From an uncultured bacterium (GTDB lineage: Bacteria > Actinomycetota > Coriobacteriia > Coriobacteriales > Coriobacteriaceae): DNA of 41,023 nt. The stretch lies in the NCBI GenBank assembly GCA_905215445.1, contig CAJMPZ010000014.1, positions 1-41,023 on the forward strand, read 5' to 3'. The translations under genes were made by a program, and so were the position numbers. The notes beneath the pieces are model-generated. The model was given only the letters and a program-made list of their open reading frames with translations, was not told the origin of the DNA and made no database searches. Each line of letters starts with the position of its first letter. The first letter of the stretch is position 1. This document shows positions 1-7,056 of this stretch, in pieces.

Positions 1-88
1 CTGCGCAAGACGAAGGCCACATTAAGTGGCCTTCTTTGCGTGCGGAACTCGCGATAAACCTTATATCCGGCCCCTCCGTCCGGGGACC
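1..88 (+). repeat. Structured intergenic repeat, copy A (left part cut off)
   Basis: First of four copies of a family described under the findings. The inner hairpin is GAAGGCCAC-ATTAA-GTGGCCTTC (13-35), enclosed by a second stem CGCAA/TTGCG (4-8 and 37-41). The conserved 3' side GCGGAACTCGCGAT follows at 42-55, then AAACC and the beginning of an outer arm. The 5' outer arm and the 5' conserved block lie before the window. Confidence 0.8.
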
Positions 89-182
89 TTTCTGTATCGA
101 TATAGCTTCTGAGCTGGTTTGGCGTCGACAACGTCCGGCAAGGTTAGCCAGCTGCGTCGAATTTCCGGCGTGCTTTAGCTGA

Positions 183-218
183 AAGAAAAAGATGGTGTGC
201 GGAGCTTTGCTCCGCACA
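183..218 (-). terminator. Possible intrinsic terminator, minus strand
   Basis: TGTGCGGAGC (196-205) and GCTCCGCACA (209-218) form a perfect 10-bp stem with a 3-nt loop. Read on the minus strand the stem is followed after a few bases by a T-rich stretch (positions 190-183). No gene that it would terminate is visible in the window, so the function is uncertain. Confidence 0.35.
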
Positions 219-232
219 TTTGGGATGGGAGC

Positions 233-388
233 TCCTCGGGGGCGGGGCGGGCGCCTGCCGCCATATATGAACTTTATCGCGAGTTCCGCACGAACAGGAG
301 GCCACTTAATGTGGCCTCCGTCGTGAGCAGGACTGTCCGAGCAGGAAAGTTCATATATGGCGGCAGGCGCCCGCCCCGCTCCCGAGGG
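233..388 (-). repeat. Structured intergenic repeat, copy B
   Basis: Copy in reverse orientation. The outer arms 242-275 and 346-379 are a perfect 34-bp inverted repeat, extending imperfectly to about 233 and 388. Between them is the 70-nt core, which on the minus strand reads like copies C and D: CCTGCTC blocks, stem CACGA/TCGTG, hairpin GGAGGCCAC-ATTAA-GTGGCCTCC, then GCGGAACTCGCGAT. It lies about 100 bp upstream of the cstA promoter. The arm sequence is unrelated to that of the other copies. Confidence 0.9.
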
Positions 389-487
389 GCATCTCTCAAG
401 CAAAAACTGTCGTTCGGTAAAGTCCGAGGTCAGTGGCGTTTTATAACGAGAAATTCAAAAAAGTTGAAAATCCATTACAAATTTGCG

Positions 488-516
488 TTGACTTTAGGTA
501 ACTAAAGTTTCATACT
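488..516 (+). promoter_or_regulatory. Predicted promoter of the cstA leader
   Basis: TTGACT (488-493), a 17-bp spacer and CATACT (511-516) fit a housekeeping sigma-70 promoter, with transcription expected to start near 523. This gives cstA a leader of about 235 nt containing the leader peptide and the terminator listed below. Assigned by eye only. Confidence 0.5.
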
Positions 517-587
517 CCTTTTCAACCACTGGGGGATGTGAACACGCACGGATCGTTCACATCATGATTGAAGAGGATTTCTTAGAC

Positions 588-632
588 ATGTTCACGCATC
601 AGCTAAACATTATCAGCGTAGTAATTATCTGA
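588..632 (+). CDS. Leader peptide rich in Ile/Val, upstream of cstA attenuator
   Basis: A 14-codon open frame encodes MFTHQLNIISVVII followed by TGA; six of the last seven residues are Ile or Val. A site AGAGGA (572-577) lies 10 nt before the ATG at 588. The frame is also open from an ATG at 564, which would give 22 residues. Downstream are several hairpins and an intrinsic terminator ahead of cstA. This arrangement is the classical layout of branched-chain amino-acid attenuators (ilv and leu leaders), where ribosome stalling at scarce Ile/Val codons decides whether transcription continues. Here the controlled gene is a transporter rather than a biosynthetic gene. Translation of this peptide is inference; the codon run and the terminator are seen directly. 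Confidence 0.6.
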   Translation: MFTHQLNIISVVII

Positions 633-685
633 TGCGGGTTAGCACATACAGCTAGCCCGTACGATAACGGGCGGCTGATGAAGAT

Positions 686-722
686 GAGGGCCGTCGAGCG
701 CAACCGACGGCCCTCATTTTTT
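686..722 (+). terminator. Intrinsic terminator in the cstA leader (attenuator)
   Basis: GAGGGCCGTCG (686-696) pairs perfectly with CGACGGCCCTC (705-715), followed by six T at 717-722. It lies 36 nt before the cstA start and 54 nt after the leader-peptide stop. Upstream pairings that could compete are 596-602 with 629-635, 597-603 with 674-680, 636-643 with 651-658, and 656-660 with 667-671. The last two share bases and exclude each other. Confidence 0.8.
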
Positions 723-757
723 ATGTCTAGGAAGTTCTTTTTAGAGGAGGAAATGTA

Positions 758-2647
758 ATGAACGGAGTTTTGCTCATGGTTGTGGCCGCGGCGGTGCTCG
801 CCTGTGGCTATCTGGGCTACGGCCGCTGGCTGGCCAACAAGTGGGGCGTTGACAAAGAGGCCCTCACGCCGGCCAAGCGCATGAAGGACGGCAAGAGCTT
901 CTCGCCCGTCTCCGCCTTTACCGCGTTCTCGCACCAGTTCAGCTCGATCTGCGGTGCTGGCCCTGTCACGGGTACGATCGTCGCCATGGCCTTTGGCTGG
1001 CTGCCCGTCGTGCTCTGGGTCCTCGTCGGCGGCATCTTCTTTGGCGCCGTCCACGACTTTGGTGCTCTGTACGCTTCGATGAAGAACAACGGCAAGTCCC
1101 TGGCCCAGCTCATCGAGAAATACATCGGCAAGACCGGCCGTCGCCTGTTCCTGCTGTTCTGCTGGCTGTTCTGCATCATCGTCATCGCCGCTTTCACCGA
1201 CATGGTCTGCAAGACGTTCATGTTCACCTCGGTCGTTGACGCTTCTGGCGCTGCCACCGGTGCTATCGACTTCACCAAGTCCTATGCCGCCGGCTGCGCT
1301 GGTACCATCTCCATCCTGTTCACCTTCGTCGCTATCGCCTTTGGTTGGGCCCAGAAGAAGTTCAACCTCACCGGCGCTGCCGAGTTTGTCACCGGCGTGG
1401 TGCTCATGGTTCTCATGTTTGCCGTCGGCATGCAGTTCCCGGTCTACCTGGACAAGTTCCAGTGGTTCGCCGTTGTCATGGTCTACCTGGTCTTTGCTGG
1501 CGCCATGCCCATCCAGATGCTCAAGACCCCTCGCGACTACCTCACTTCCATCATGATGATCGTCATGATCGCCTGCGCTGTCCTCGGTATCGTCGTCCTG
1601 GGTGTTAACGGCCAGGCCACCATCACCGCTCCGGCCTTTACCGGCTTCTCCAGCGCTTCTGGCATGATGTTCCCGGTCCTGTTTGTTTCCGTTGCCTGCG
1701 GTGCCCTCTCCGGCTTCCACAGCCTCGTTTCTTCTGGTACCTCCTCCAAGCAGGTCGAGAAGGAGCAGGACGCCGTCAAGGTCGGTTATGGCGCCATGAT
1801 CGTCGAGTCCTTCGTCGGCATCCTTGCCATCATCGTCGCCGGCATCATGTTCTCCGATATGAACACCGCCGGCACTGGTGCCCTCAACGCCGGCGTCGCT
1901 TCCACCCCGTTCCAGATCTTCGCCGCTGGTATCTCCCGCGGTATGCAGGCCTTCGGTGTTGACGGCACGCTCGCTACCGTCTTCATGACTATGAACGTCT
2001 CCGCTCTGGCCCTGACCTCGCTCGACGCCGTCGCCCGCATCGCCCGCACCTCGTTCTCCGAGTTCTTTGCCCAGACCAACGATGCTCTGGCCATCGAGTC
2101 CAAGGCCGGCTATATGAAGGTCCTCGGCAACCCCTGGTTCGCCACGGTCGTTACCCTGCTTCCCGGTCTCGCCCTCGCTTTTGGTGGCTATGCCAACATC
2201 TGGCCGCTCTTTGGTGCTTCCAACCAGCTGCTCGGCGGTATGACCATGATCACCCTCGCCGTGTTCTGCAAGTGCACCGGTCGCAAGGGCTGGATGCTCT
2301 ACGTGCCCGTCGCCTTCCTGCTCTGCTGCACCTTCACCTCGCTGGTCCAGAGCGCCATGGGCTGCATGACCGCCGTCCAGGCCTACGGTTTCTTCGGTAC
2401 CATCCCGGCTACCGCCACCACGGCCGCCGTCTCCGTCGCCGCCACCAAGGGCCTGCAGCTCGTCTTTGCCGTCCTGCTGATGGTCCTGGGCCTCATCGTC
2501 GCCGTCAACTGCCTCAAGGAGTTCTTCGGCAAAGAGGCCGGCTCCATGCCCGACGAGGAGCCCGAGTGGTCCGAGATGGGCAAGGCTGAGTACGGTCGCG
2601 CCGCTGCCGCTGAAGCTCCTGCCGACGCCGAGGCCGCCAAGGCCTAG
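758..2647 (+). CDS. cstA: Carbon starvation protein CstA family transporter
   Basis: A 629-residue, very hydrophobic membrane protein of the CstA/BtsT family, whose characterised members take up pyruvate (and were earlier linked to peptide uptake) when carbon is scarce. The N-terminal part carries the family-typical stretch around FSPVSAFTAFSHQFSSICGA (residues 48-67) followed by GPVTGTIVAMAFGWLP. More than a dozen membrane segments follow, and the tail is short, charged and Ala/Glu-rich. The ATG at 758 has a strong AGAGGAGG site about 8 nt upstream. The gene stands alone, with its own promoter and leader and a strong terminator behind it. The leader with an Ile/Val-rich peptide suggests control by branched-chain amino-acid supply, which fits a pyruvate importer because pyruvate is the precursor of valine and isoleucine; that link is inference. 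Confidence 0.93.
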   Translation: MNGVLLMVVAAAVLACGYLGYGRWLANKWGVDKEALTPAKRMKDGKSFSPVSAFTAFSHQFSSICGAGPVTGTIVAMAFGWLPVVLWVLVGGIFFGAVHDFGALYASMKNNGKSLAQLIEKYIGKTGRRLFLLFCWLFCIIVIAAFTDMVCKTFMFTSVVDASGAATGAIDFTKSYAAGCAGTISILFTFVAIAFGWAQKKFNLTGAAEFVTGVVLMVLMFAVGMQFPVYLDKFQWFAVVMVYLVFAGAMPIQMLKTPRDYLTSIMMIVMIACAVLGIVVLGVNGQATITAPAFTGFSSASGMMFPVLFVSVACGALSGFHSLVSSGTSSKQVEKEQDAVKVGYGAMIVESFVGILAIIVAGIMFSDMNTAGTGALNAGVASTPFQIFAAGISRGMQAFGVDGTLATVFMTMNVSALALTSLDAVARIARTSFSEFFAQTNDALAIESKAGYMKVLGNPWFATVVTLLPGLALAFGGYANIWPLFGASNQLLGGMTMITLAVFCKCTGRKGWMLYVPVAFLLCCTFTSLVQSAMGCMTAVQAYGFFGTIPATATTAAVSVAATKGLQLVFAVLLMVLGLIVAVNCLKEFFGKEAGSMPDEEPEWSEMGKAEYGRAAAAEAPADAEAAKA

Positions 2648-2687
2648 TCGGTCGGACGGGTTGAATCTCCCATCTATTTGACTCGGA

Positions 2688-2726
2688 AAGACCGGGTCCG
2701 CAATCAAGCGGACCCGGTCTTTTTTC
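2688..2726 (+). terminator. Terminator of cstA
   Basis: AAGACCGGGTCCGC (2688-2701) pairs with GCGGACCCGGTCTT (2708-2721), followed by a T run and TCTTG. A 14-bp perfect stem about 40 nt after the cstA stop codon. Confidence 0.9.
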
Positions 2727-2830
2727 TTGTGAGAACAGGTGGTGCAAGGGCGTTCTCGCAGATGTTTTGCGTGGATAGGCTCGTGCGTTGTACCATATGA
2801 ACGTATATGTGTGCATATGAAAGGGGCCCC

Positions 2831-5023
2831 GTGGCCAAGACGGTATATTCCGATAATCAAAACAATGTCGATGCTCTGGCTGAGCGTCTGAGCAGCCAGA
2901 CATCGCTTTCTGCCGAGCGCGCCAAGCTGGTTGCCTACGACCTGCTCTGCCGCAAGGCGCTCAAGATTAAGTCGAGCGCGCTGGCGCAGATTTTCCGCTC
3001 CGTCGATAAGGAATGCGACACCAAGGCGATGCGCGATGAGCTTATCGCGGCAAATATCGTGACCAAGATCGAGGGCAGCGGCATTAACGGGCGCCCGGCG
3101 TTCTATACCATCAATGTCGAGATCCGCGATGCCCAGGAGCAGCCTGCCGAGTCCGTCGAAGATTTTGTCGTCGAGGATTCCGCTGACGTGCCTGCTGTGG
3201 AAGAAGCTGCTCCGCGTGAGCATGTCGATACCGATGAGTTGCTCGATGAGAACGTCGTGCGTGCCTTTACGGCCAAGGCGGGACGCGGCGGTTTTGGCGG
3301 GGGTGGCAAGCGCGATGCGCAGCGCCGCGCCCAGCAGGAGCGCTTCCGTCGTGCCGTTGCTCAAAAGGGTGAGACGGATGCCGAGGCTGTTGAGAACGAG
3401 GTTGCTGCCGAGTCGCAGAGGCCCGCGAAGGAGCAAAAGCCCGTGGAGGCCCAGGAGCCCCAGCGTCGCCGTGGTGCCCACTTTAAGGCTGCGCAGCAGG
3501 ATGTCGCGCATGAGGTTGAAGAGCCTTCCGAGACTGCAGACGATGTTGAGGAGTCTGCCAAGAAGGCTCCGGGTTCATGCCGTCCCGGGCGTGGTTTTGC
3601 GAGGCGCGCGTATCCCGTAAGGCGTCAGGAGAAGGGCGAGCCGGCTTCGACCGCTCAGGCCGAGAAGGCCGAACAAACCGAGAAAACCGTTGAGCCGGCG
3701 GCTCGCGAACAGAAGCCTGTTGAGCCGCAGCTTGAGGTTGCTGCCGAGGCCAAGGGCGAGCAGCCTACTGATGGGCAGACGGAGCAGGGCGCGTCGAGCA
3801 GGCCTCGCCGCCGTCGCCATCGCGGGGGCCGCAGTTCCCATGCCGAGACTGCAGCCGAGAAGACCACGCCGCAGGACGAGGATGCGAAGGCCGAGGTTTC
3901 TTCGGGGCAGCCTAAGCGCCAGCCGGCGAAGGAGAGCAAGTCCGATCGTCCGCAGAAGCAGGCGTCTATGCCGAAGCGCGAGCGCAATTCCCAAGGCGAT
4001 TCTAAGCGCAGGTCTCAGAAGAAGCCGGAGTCTGCCGCAGTAGATGCTGCTGCCCAGCAGCCCGAGCCGGCCGTCCACGGCGAGGTATCGGCGTTTGCCC
4101 TTGCCCGCGTTTTAGGCAGGCAGCTGCTCAAAGTTGTCCCTACGCCTACGGCGCTCTCTAAGATCAAGGAGCAGCAGACACAGATCGTAAAGGTCGAGGG
4201 CAAGGACGGCAAAAAGGCTCCGCAGCGCACTCAGCACAACGAGATGTCCAACCGCAAGATTGCCGAGGAAATCGCAATCATCCAGGCTTGGATCGAGCAA
4301 AACCGAGGTGCCGATACGCCGGTTGCCTCGCGCCGCCAGCGTGCCTACCAGATTTTTAACGACGAGAAGGCTTTTGACGGCAAGCACGGTGAGCGCCTGA
4401 TAAGGCGCATGACCGAAAAGGGCATCAGCATGCAGGCGATCAAGGTCGCCCCCAACCGCCCCGTGCACTTTACGGGTTTCTTTACGCTGGGCGCCGATAA
4501 GCCGTTCATTATGGTCGAGAACCTGGACACCTATGACGAGATCGTCAGGCTGCTGCGTGGCCGCAAGCACGCCAAGCTCTTTGGCATCAAGGTGGGCGGC
4601 GTGATTTTTGGCGGCGGATGCAAGGCGAGCGTCTCGCATGCCCTGGACGATTATCTGGCTGAGATCGGCTATCGCTTTAACTACGTCTACTACGTGGGCG
4701 ATATCGACCGCGAGGGCGCGCGCATCGTCGAGCAGGCTCGCAATGCCAATGTGGTTGAGATTCGCCTGCATGCCGGTATGTACCGCGCCATGCTCGCCGA
4801 ACATAAGCGTCGCGTGAAGGCCGGCGGCGAGTGCGAGCGCGCGGCTGCCAACCAGGGCGTGCCGCAGAACTTGGCGGCGACGATCAAGGATCTGCCCATG
4901 GTCACGCGCGTGCAGTTCCGCAATGTGCTGCGCGAGGGCGGGCGCATTCCGCAGGAGATTCTGATGACCGCCGACTATCGGGATGGCGACTCGGGAAGCT
5001 TCGACCGCATGCTGAACAACTAA
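2831..5023 (+). CDS. Toprim-type (JetD/DUF2220-like) protein with long disordered middle
   Basis: About 730 residues. I chose the GTG at 2831 because AAAGGGG lies just upstream; the in-frame ATG at 2807 has no ribosome site. Three parts are visible. Residues 1-100 look like a small alpha-helical, winged-helix-like domain. Residues 100-420 are a low-complexity Glu/Ala/Lys/Arg/Gln-rich stretch, probably disordered. The C-terminal 330 residues contain a Toprim-like pattern: MVENLD with Glu563, then a glycine-rich VGGVIFGGG strand, then VGDIDREG with Asp624 and Asp626. That Glu...DxD arrangement resembles the C-terminal nuclease domain of Wadjet JetD (DUF2220) and topoisomerase VI A. No JetA, JetB or JetC gene is nearby, so a defence role is not supported. 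A nucleic-acid role is inferred from the fold and the basic linker. The structured repeat copy C follows nine bases after the stop. Confidence 0.6.
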   Translation: MAKTVYSDNQNNVDALAERLSSQTSLSAERAKLVAYDLLCRKALKIKSSALAQIFRSVDKECDTKAMRDELIAANIVTKIEGSGINGRPAFYTINVEIRDAQEQPAESVEDFVVEDSADVPAVEEAAPREHVDTDELLDENVVRAFTAKAGRGGFGGGGKRDAQRRAQQERFRRAVAQKGETDAEAVENEVAAESQRPAKEQKPVEAQEPQRRRGAHFKAAQQDVAHEVEEPSETADDVEESAKKAPGSCRPGRGFARRAYPVRRQEKGEPASTAQAEKAEQTEKTVEPAAREQKPVEPQLEVAAEAKGEQPTDGQTEQGASSRPRRRRHRGGRSSHAETAAEKTTPQDEDAKAEVSSGQPKRQPAKESKSDRPQKQASMPKRERNSQGDSKRRSQKKPESAAVDAAAQQPEPAVHGEVSAFALARVLGRQLLKVVPTPTALSKIKEQQTQIVKVEGKDGKKAPQRTQHNEMSNRKIAEEIAIIQAWIEQNRGADTPVASRRQRAYQIFNDEKAFDGKHGERLIRRMTEKGISMQAIKVAPNRPVHFTGFFTLGADKPFIMVENLDTYDEIVRLLRGRKHAKLFGIKVGGVIFGGGCKASVSHALDDYLAEIGYRFNYVYYVGDIDREGARIVEQARNANVVEIRLHAGMYRAMLAEHKRRVKAGGECERAAANQGVPQNLAATIKDLPMVTRVQFRNVLREGGRIPQEILMTADYRDGDSGSFDRMLNN

Positions 5024-5031
5024 ATTCCGCC

Positions 5032-5168
5032 GGCCCCGGGAGAGCGGGGACACCGGCTTAGGTTTCCTGCTCTACAGTCCTGCTCACGACGGAGGCCACA
5101 TTAAGTGGCCTCCTGTTCGTGCGGAACTCGCGATAAACCTAAGCCGGTGTCCCCGCTCTCCCGGGGCC
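5032..5168 (+). repeat. Structured intergenic repeat, copy C
   Basis: The arms 5032-5065 and 5135-5168 are a perfect 34-bp inverted repeat, beginning 9 nt after the stop of the preceding gene. The core 5066-5134 has two CCTGCTC blocks, a stem CACGA/TCGTG, a hairpin GGAGGCCAC-ATTAA-GTGGCCTCC, and the conserved GCGGAACTCGCGAT. It is the best copy for defining the element and has no T run of a normal terminator. Confidence 0.95.
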
Positions 5169-5200
5169 TGTCGTGGCTTGGCCGTTGCATGCGGCTCGCT

Positions 5201-5233
5201 TTTCGGAACGGGGCTGACGGACACGTTCCGAAA
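5201..5233. repeat. Short inverted repeat
   Basis: TTTCGGAACG (5201-5210) and CGTTCCGAAA (5224-5233) are perfect 10-bp inverted copies around a 13-nt loop, lying between repeat copy C and the 230-bp element. No T run; function unknown. Confidence 0.6.
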
Positions 5234-5271
5234 TCTACCACCGTCGCTGTACAGGGTGTCTATAAAGAGCC

Positions 5272-5501
5272 GTGGCCAAAAAACGGCAAATATGAGTACT
5301 GATACTCTTTTAGTAGCAGTAATTTTGACCACATTTAAGGTGATTTGACGTGTCGATCGAGCAGATAAGCTGCCGTATCTCCTCAAGTGTTCATTAAAGG
5401 AAGACCTTGATGCGAATAAATCTCATTAAGATCTTCTTTTATTAACGAAAATAATGTAGCTACAACGGTAACAGTACTCATATTTGCCGTTTTTTGGCCA
5501 C
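5272..5501. repeat. 230-bp element with perfect 30-bp terminal inverted repeats
   Basis: Positions 5272-5301 and 5472-5501 are perfect inverted copies beginning GTGGCCAAAAAACGGCAAAT. The 170-bp interior is AT-rich, unlike the surrounding GC-rich DNA, and holds no convincing gene. The layout suits a miniature inverted-repeat element or a large foldback structure. I see no clear target-site duplication at the ends. Confidence 0.75.
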
Positions 5502-5536
5502 AGTCCTTCGGAGGGTCCTCGAAAATAGTCCCGAGC

Positions 5537-5591
5537 CGGCACTTGGGGACGTTCCTATAATGCCGGCACTTAGGAGCGTCCCCAAGTGCCG
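5537..5591. repeat. Long intergenic hairpin
   Basis: CGGCACTTGGGGACG (5537-5551) and CGTCCCCAAGTGCCG (5577-5591) form a perfect 15-bp stem. It continues inward for about six more pairs, TTCCTA with TAGGAG including one T-G pair, leaving a 13-nt loop that itself repeats GCCGGCACT. It is not followed by a T run. Confidence 0.75.
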
Positions 5592-5607
5592 ACACCGCGT
5601 CTGCCTG

Positions 5608-5847
5608 CGGCGGCCGCGCCCCGCTGCGTCGCTCCGCACCCTTGCGGGTTGGATCCCTCCGCTTGGCGGCGTTGGCTCGATTTGCTTGACGTGAGGGGCT
5701 CTTGGCTGGTATGGGACGGAGGGATTCCGCGTCCGCCTTTTCGGCGGCCGCGTCCCGCTGCGTCGCTTCGCTCCTTGCGTGCTGCGCTGGAAAACGCTTC
5801 GCGTTTCCTCAGCTCCGCACCCTTGCGGGTTCGAATTCCTCCGCTTG
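5608..5847. repeat. GC-rich direct duplication with tRNA-like 3' piece
   Basis: Two diverged copies of one stretch: CGGCGGCCGCG followed by CCCGCTGCGTCGC occurs from 5608 and again from 5743, and GCTCCGCACCCTTGCGGGTT occurs at 5631 and 5812. The second copy has about 44 bp inserted between its two halves. Between the copies, TGGGACGGAGGGATTC at 5712-5727 exactly repeats 16 nt of the 3' part of the tRNA-Gln gene (5903-5918). I see no gene in this stretch. A past integration at the tRNA end is possible. Confidence 0.6.
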
Positions 5848-5852
5848 CCCAC

Positions 5853-5889
5853 AAGAAAGCGCCCTGGGCCGTTATGGGCTTAGGGCGCT
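5853..5889 (-). terminator. Terminator of tRNA-Gln
   Basis: On the minus strand AGCGCCCT (5889-5882) pairs with AGGGCGCT (5865-5858) and is followed by TTCTTG, directly downstream of the tRNA gene. Confidence 0.75.
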
Positions 5890-5898
5890 CAGTTTTAA

Positions 5899-5973
5899 TG
5901 GCTGGGACGGAGGGATTCGAACCCCCAACAGCCGGCACCAAAAACCGGAGTTCTACCGTTGAACTACGTCCCA
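5899..5973 (-). tRNA. tRNA-Gln (anticodon TTG)
   Basis: The minus strand gives a full 75-nt cloverleaf with an encoded CCA (5901-5899). The acceptor stem is TGGGACG/CGTCCCA, the D arm follows, the anticodon arm is CCGGT-TTTTGGT-GCCGG with TTG at positions 34-36, and the T arm contains GGTTCGAATCC. The anticodon reads CAA/CAG glutamine codons. The acceptor stem and loop resemble other bacterial tRNA-Gln(TTG) genes. A terminator hairpin follows. Confidence 0.95.
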
Positions 5974-6011
5974 ATGTGTGGTGTTGCCCAAAAGCAACTC
6001 GTCTAGTTTAC

Positions 6012-6917
6012 CTAATCTGCGAGGGCATCGCAAACGCCGTCGAGTAGGCGTACGGCGAGGGTCTGCGCGTCGCTGGCCGTGAAGGTGCCGTTGTAGCGCG
6101 TCATGCCGGTGAGCTCGATGCGAATTCGTGCCGGCTTTTGCTGTGCGGCGACATTGGCGGTGCGGATGCGCTGGGCCAGATTGTGGCACTCGGCGAGGGC
6201 AATCGTGGCGCGTGGCGCGGCGTCGGCGGGCAGCTCGTCGCTTGCGATCTCGAGCACCAGGTCAACGTCGGTTGGGACCTCGGAGTCGCAGAGCATCATG
6301 CCGCTGTTGTCGGTCGTCGCCGTGGCGATGTTCCACATGCGCGATGCTACGCTGCGCGCGATAGGGTCCTCGCCGATGACGGCAATCTGGAAACGCTCGA
6401 GCACGTTGGCGGCGCGCGCAAAACCGATGCGGGACTCGGCTTCGGTGACCGAGGGCTTGCCCTCCCACACATGGTGCAGGCGGTTGATGTAGGCGTAGGT
6501 GTCCTGGAAGGCCATGCCGTCGGCAAACAGGCCGACATTTTCCTGGAACTGCTGCAGGGCGGCCTCGGTATGCGGACCAAAGTAGCCGTCGTCTTCGCCA
6601 CAGGCAAAGCCCAAAACGTTGAGAGCGCGCTGCAGGGCCTGCACATCGGCGCCATGGAAATTGGGCATGCGCAGATACAGGGTGCGGTCGCCCAGCTTAT
6701 ACGAGGCGTCGACCAGGGCGCTCCAACAGGGGATATCGACGGCATAACCGGCCGCAAGGCCGCTATCGAGCCTAAACGTGCCAACGGCCTGCTCGGTGGT
6801 GGTGCCAAAGCGCTTGTCGGCGACCTCGTCGGCATCGATGGTGTAACCGAGCTGCAGAAGGCGGGACTGAACATCCTCGACGGCTGCTCCCTGCATGCCC
6901 GTGGTAATAGGTTCCAT
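6012..6917 (-). CDS. Protein with two peptidoglycan-binding (PGRP hexapeptide-like) domains
   Basis: 301 residues, ATG at 6917 with GAAAGGGG just upstream. Residues about 5-65 and 78-140 each fit a PG_binding_1 three-helix domain; examples are VEDVQSRLLQLGYTID, and VQALQRALNVLGFACGEDDG followed by YFGPHTEAALQQFQ. The C-terminal 150 residues are not a recognised catalytic amidase: I see no zinc-ligand pattern, although the alternating hydrophobic pattern could be a degenerate Amidase_3-type fold, as in mycobacterial CwlM, which pairs two such binding domains with an amidase domain. No signal peptide, so the protein is probably cytoplasmic. It may sense lipid-linked precursors as CwlM does; that is inference. 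Confidence 0.65.
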   Translation of the reverse strand: MEPITTGMQGAAVEDVQSRLLQLGYTIDADEVADKRFGTTTEQAVGTFRLDSGLAAGYAVDIPCWSALVDASYKLGDRTLYLRMPNFHGADVQALQRALNVLGFACGEDDGYFGPHTEAALQQFQENVGLFADGMAFQDTYAYINRLHHVWEGKPSVTEAESRIGFARAANVLERFQIAVIGEDPIARSVASRMWNIATATTDNSGMMLCDSEVPTDVDLVLEIASDELPADAAPRATIALAECHNLAQRIRTANVAAQQKPARIRIELTGMTRYNGTFTASDAQTLAVRLLDGVCDALAD

Positions 6918-7056
6918 GAACGAACCCCTTTCGGCGTACGATTCGTACTATTTTGAGCGCGTGTCGGATAGACAACGCGAGACAATGCATAAACATGCAC
7001 TCAACAGTGTAGCAACTTGTACCCAAACGCGCTGCCCACAGGTTTTGTGACCCCCG

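Noticed and set aside
523..757. T-box or known riboswitch before cstA
   Set aside because: No T-box sequence (AGGGTGGNACCGCG) and no recognisable riboswitch core; the Ile/Val leader peptide explains the terminator better.
599..3511. 970-residue open frame on the minus strand
   Set aside because: It runs antisense through cstA and the Toprim gene; it is low complexity (Gly/Asp/His/Glu) as expected for the shadow of GC-rich genes, with no ribosome site or family motif.
2831..5023. Wadjet defence system
   Set aside because: Only a JetD-like domain is present; JetA, JetB and JetC are absent from both sides.
5608..5850. Second tRNA gene
   Set aside because: TTCGAATTCC and the 16-bp tRNA-Gln match look tRNA-like but no complete cloverleaf can be drawn.
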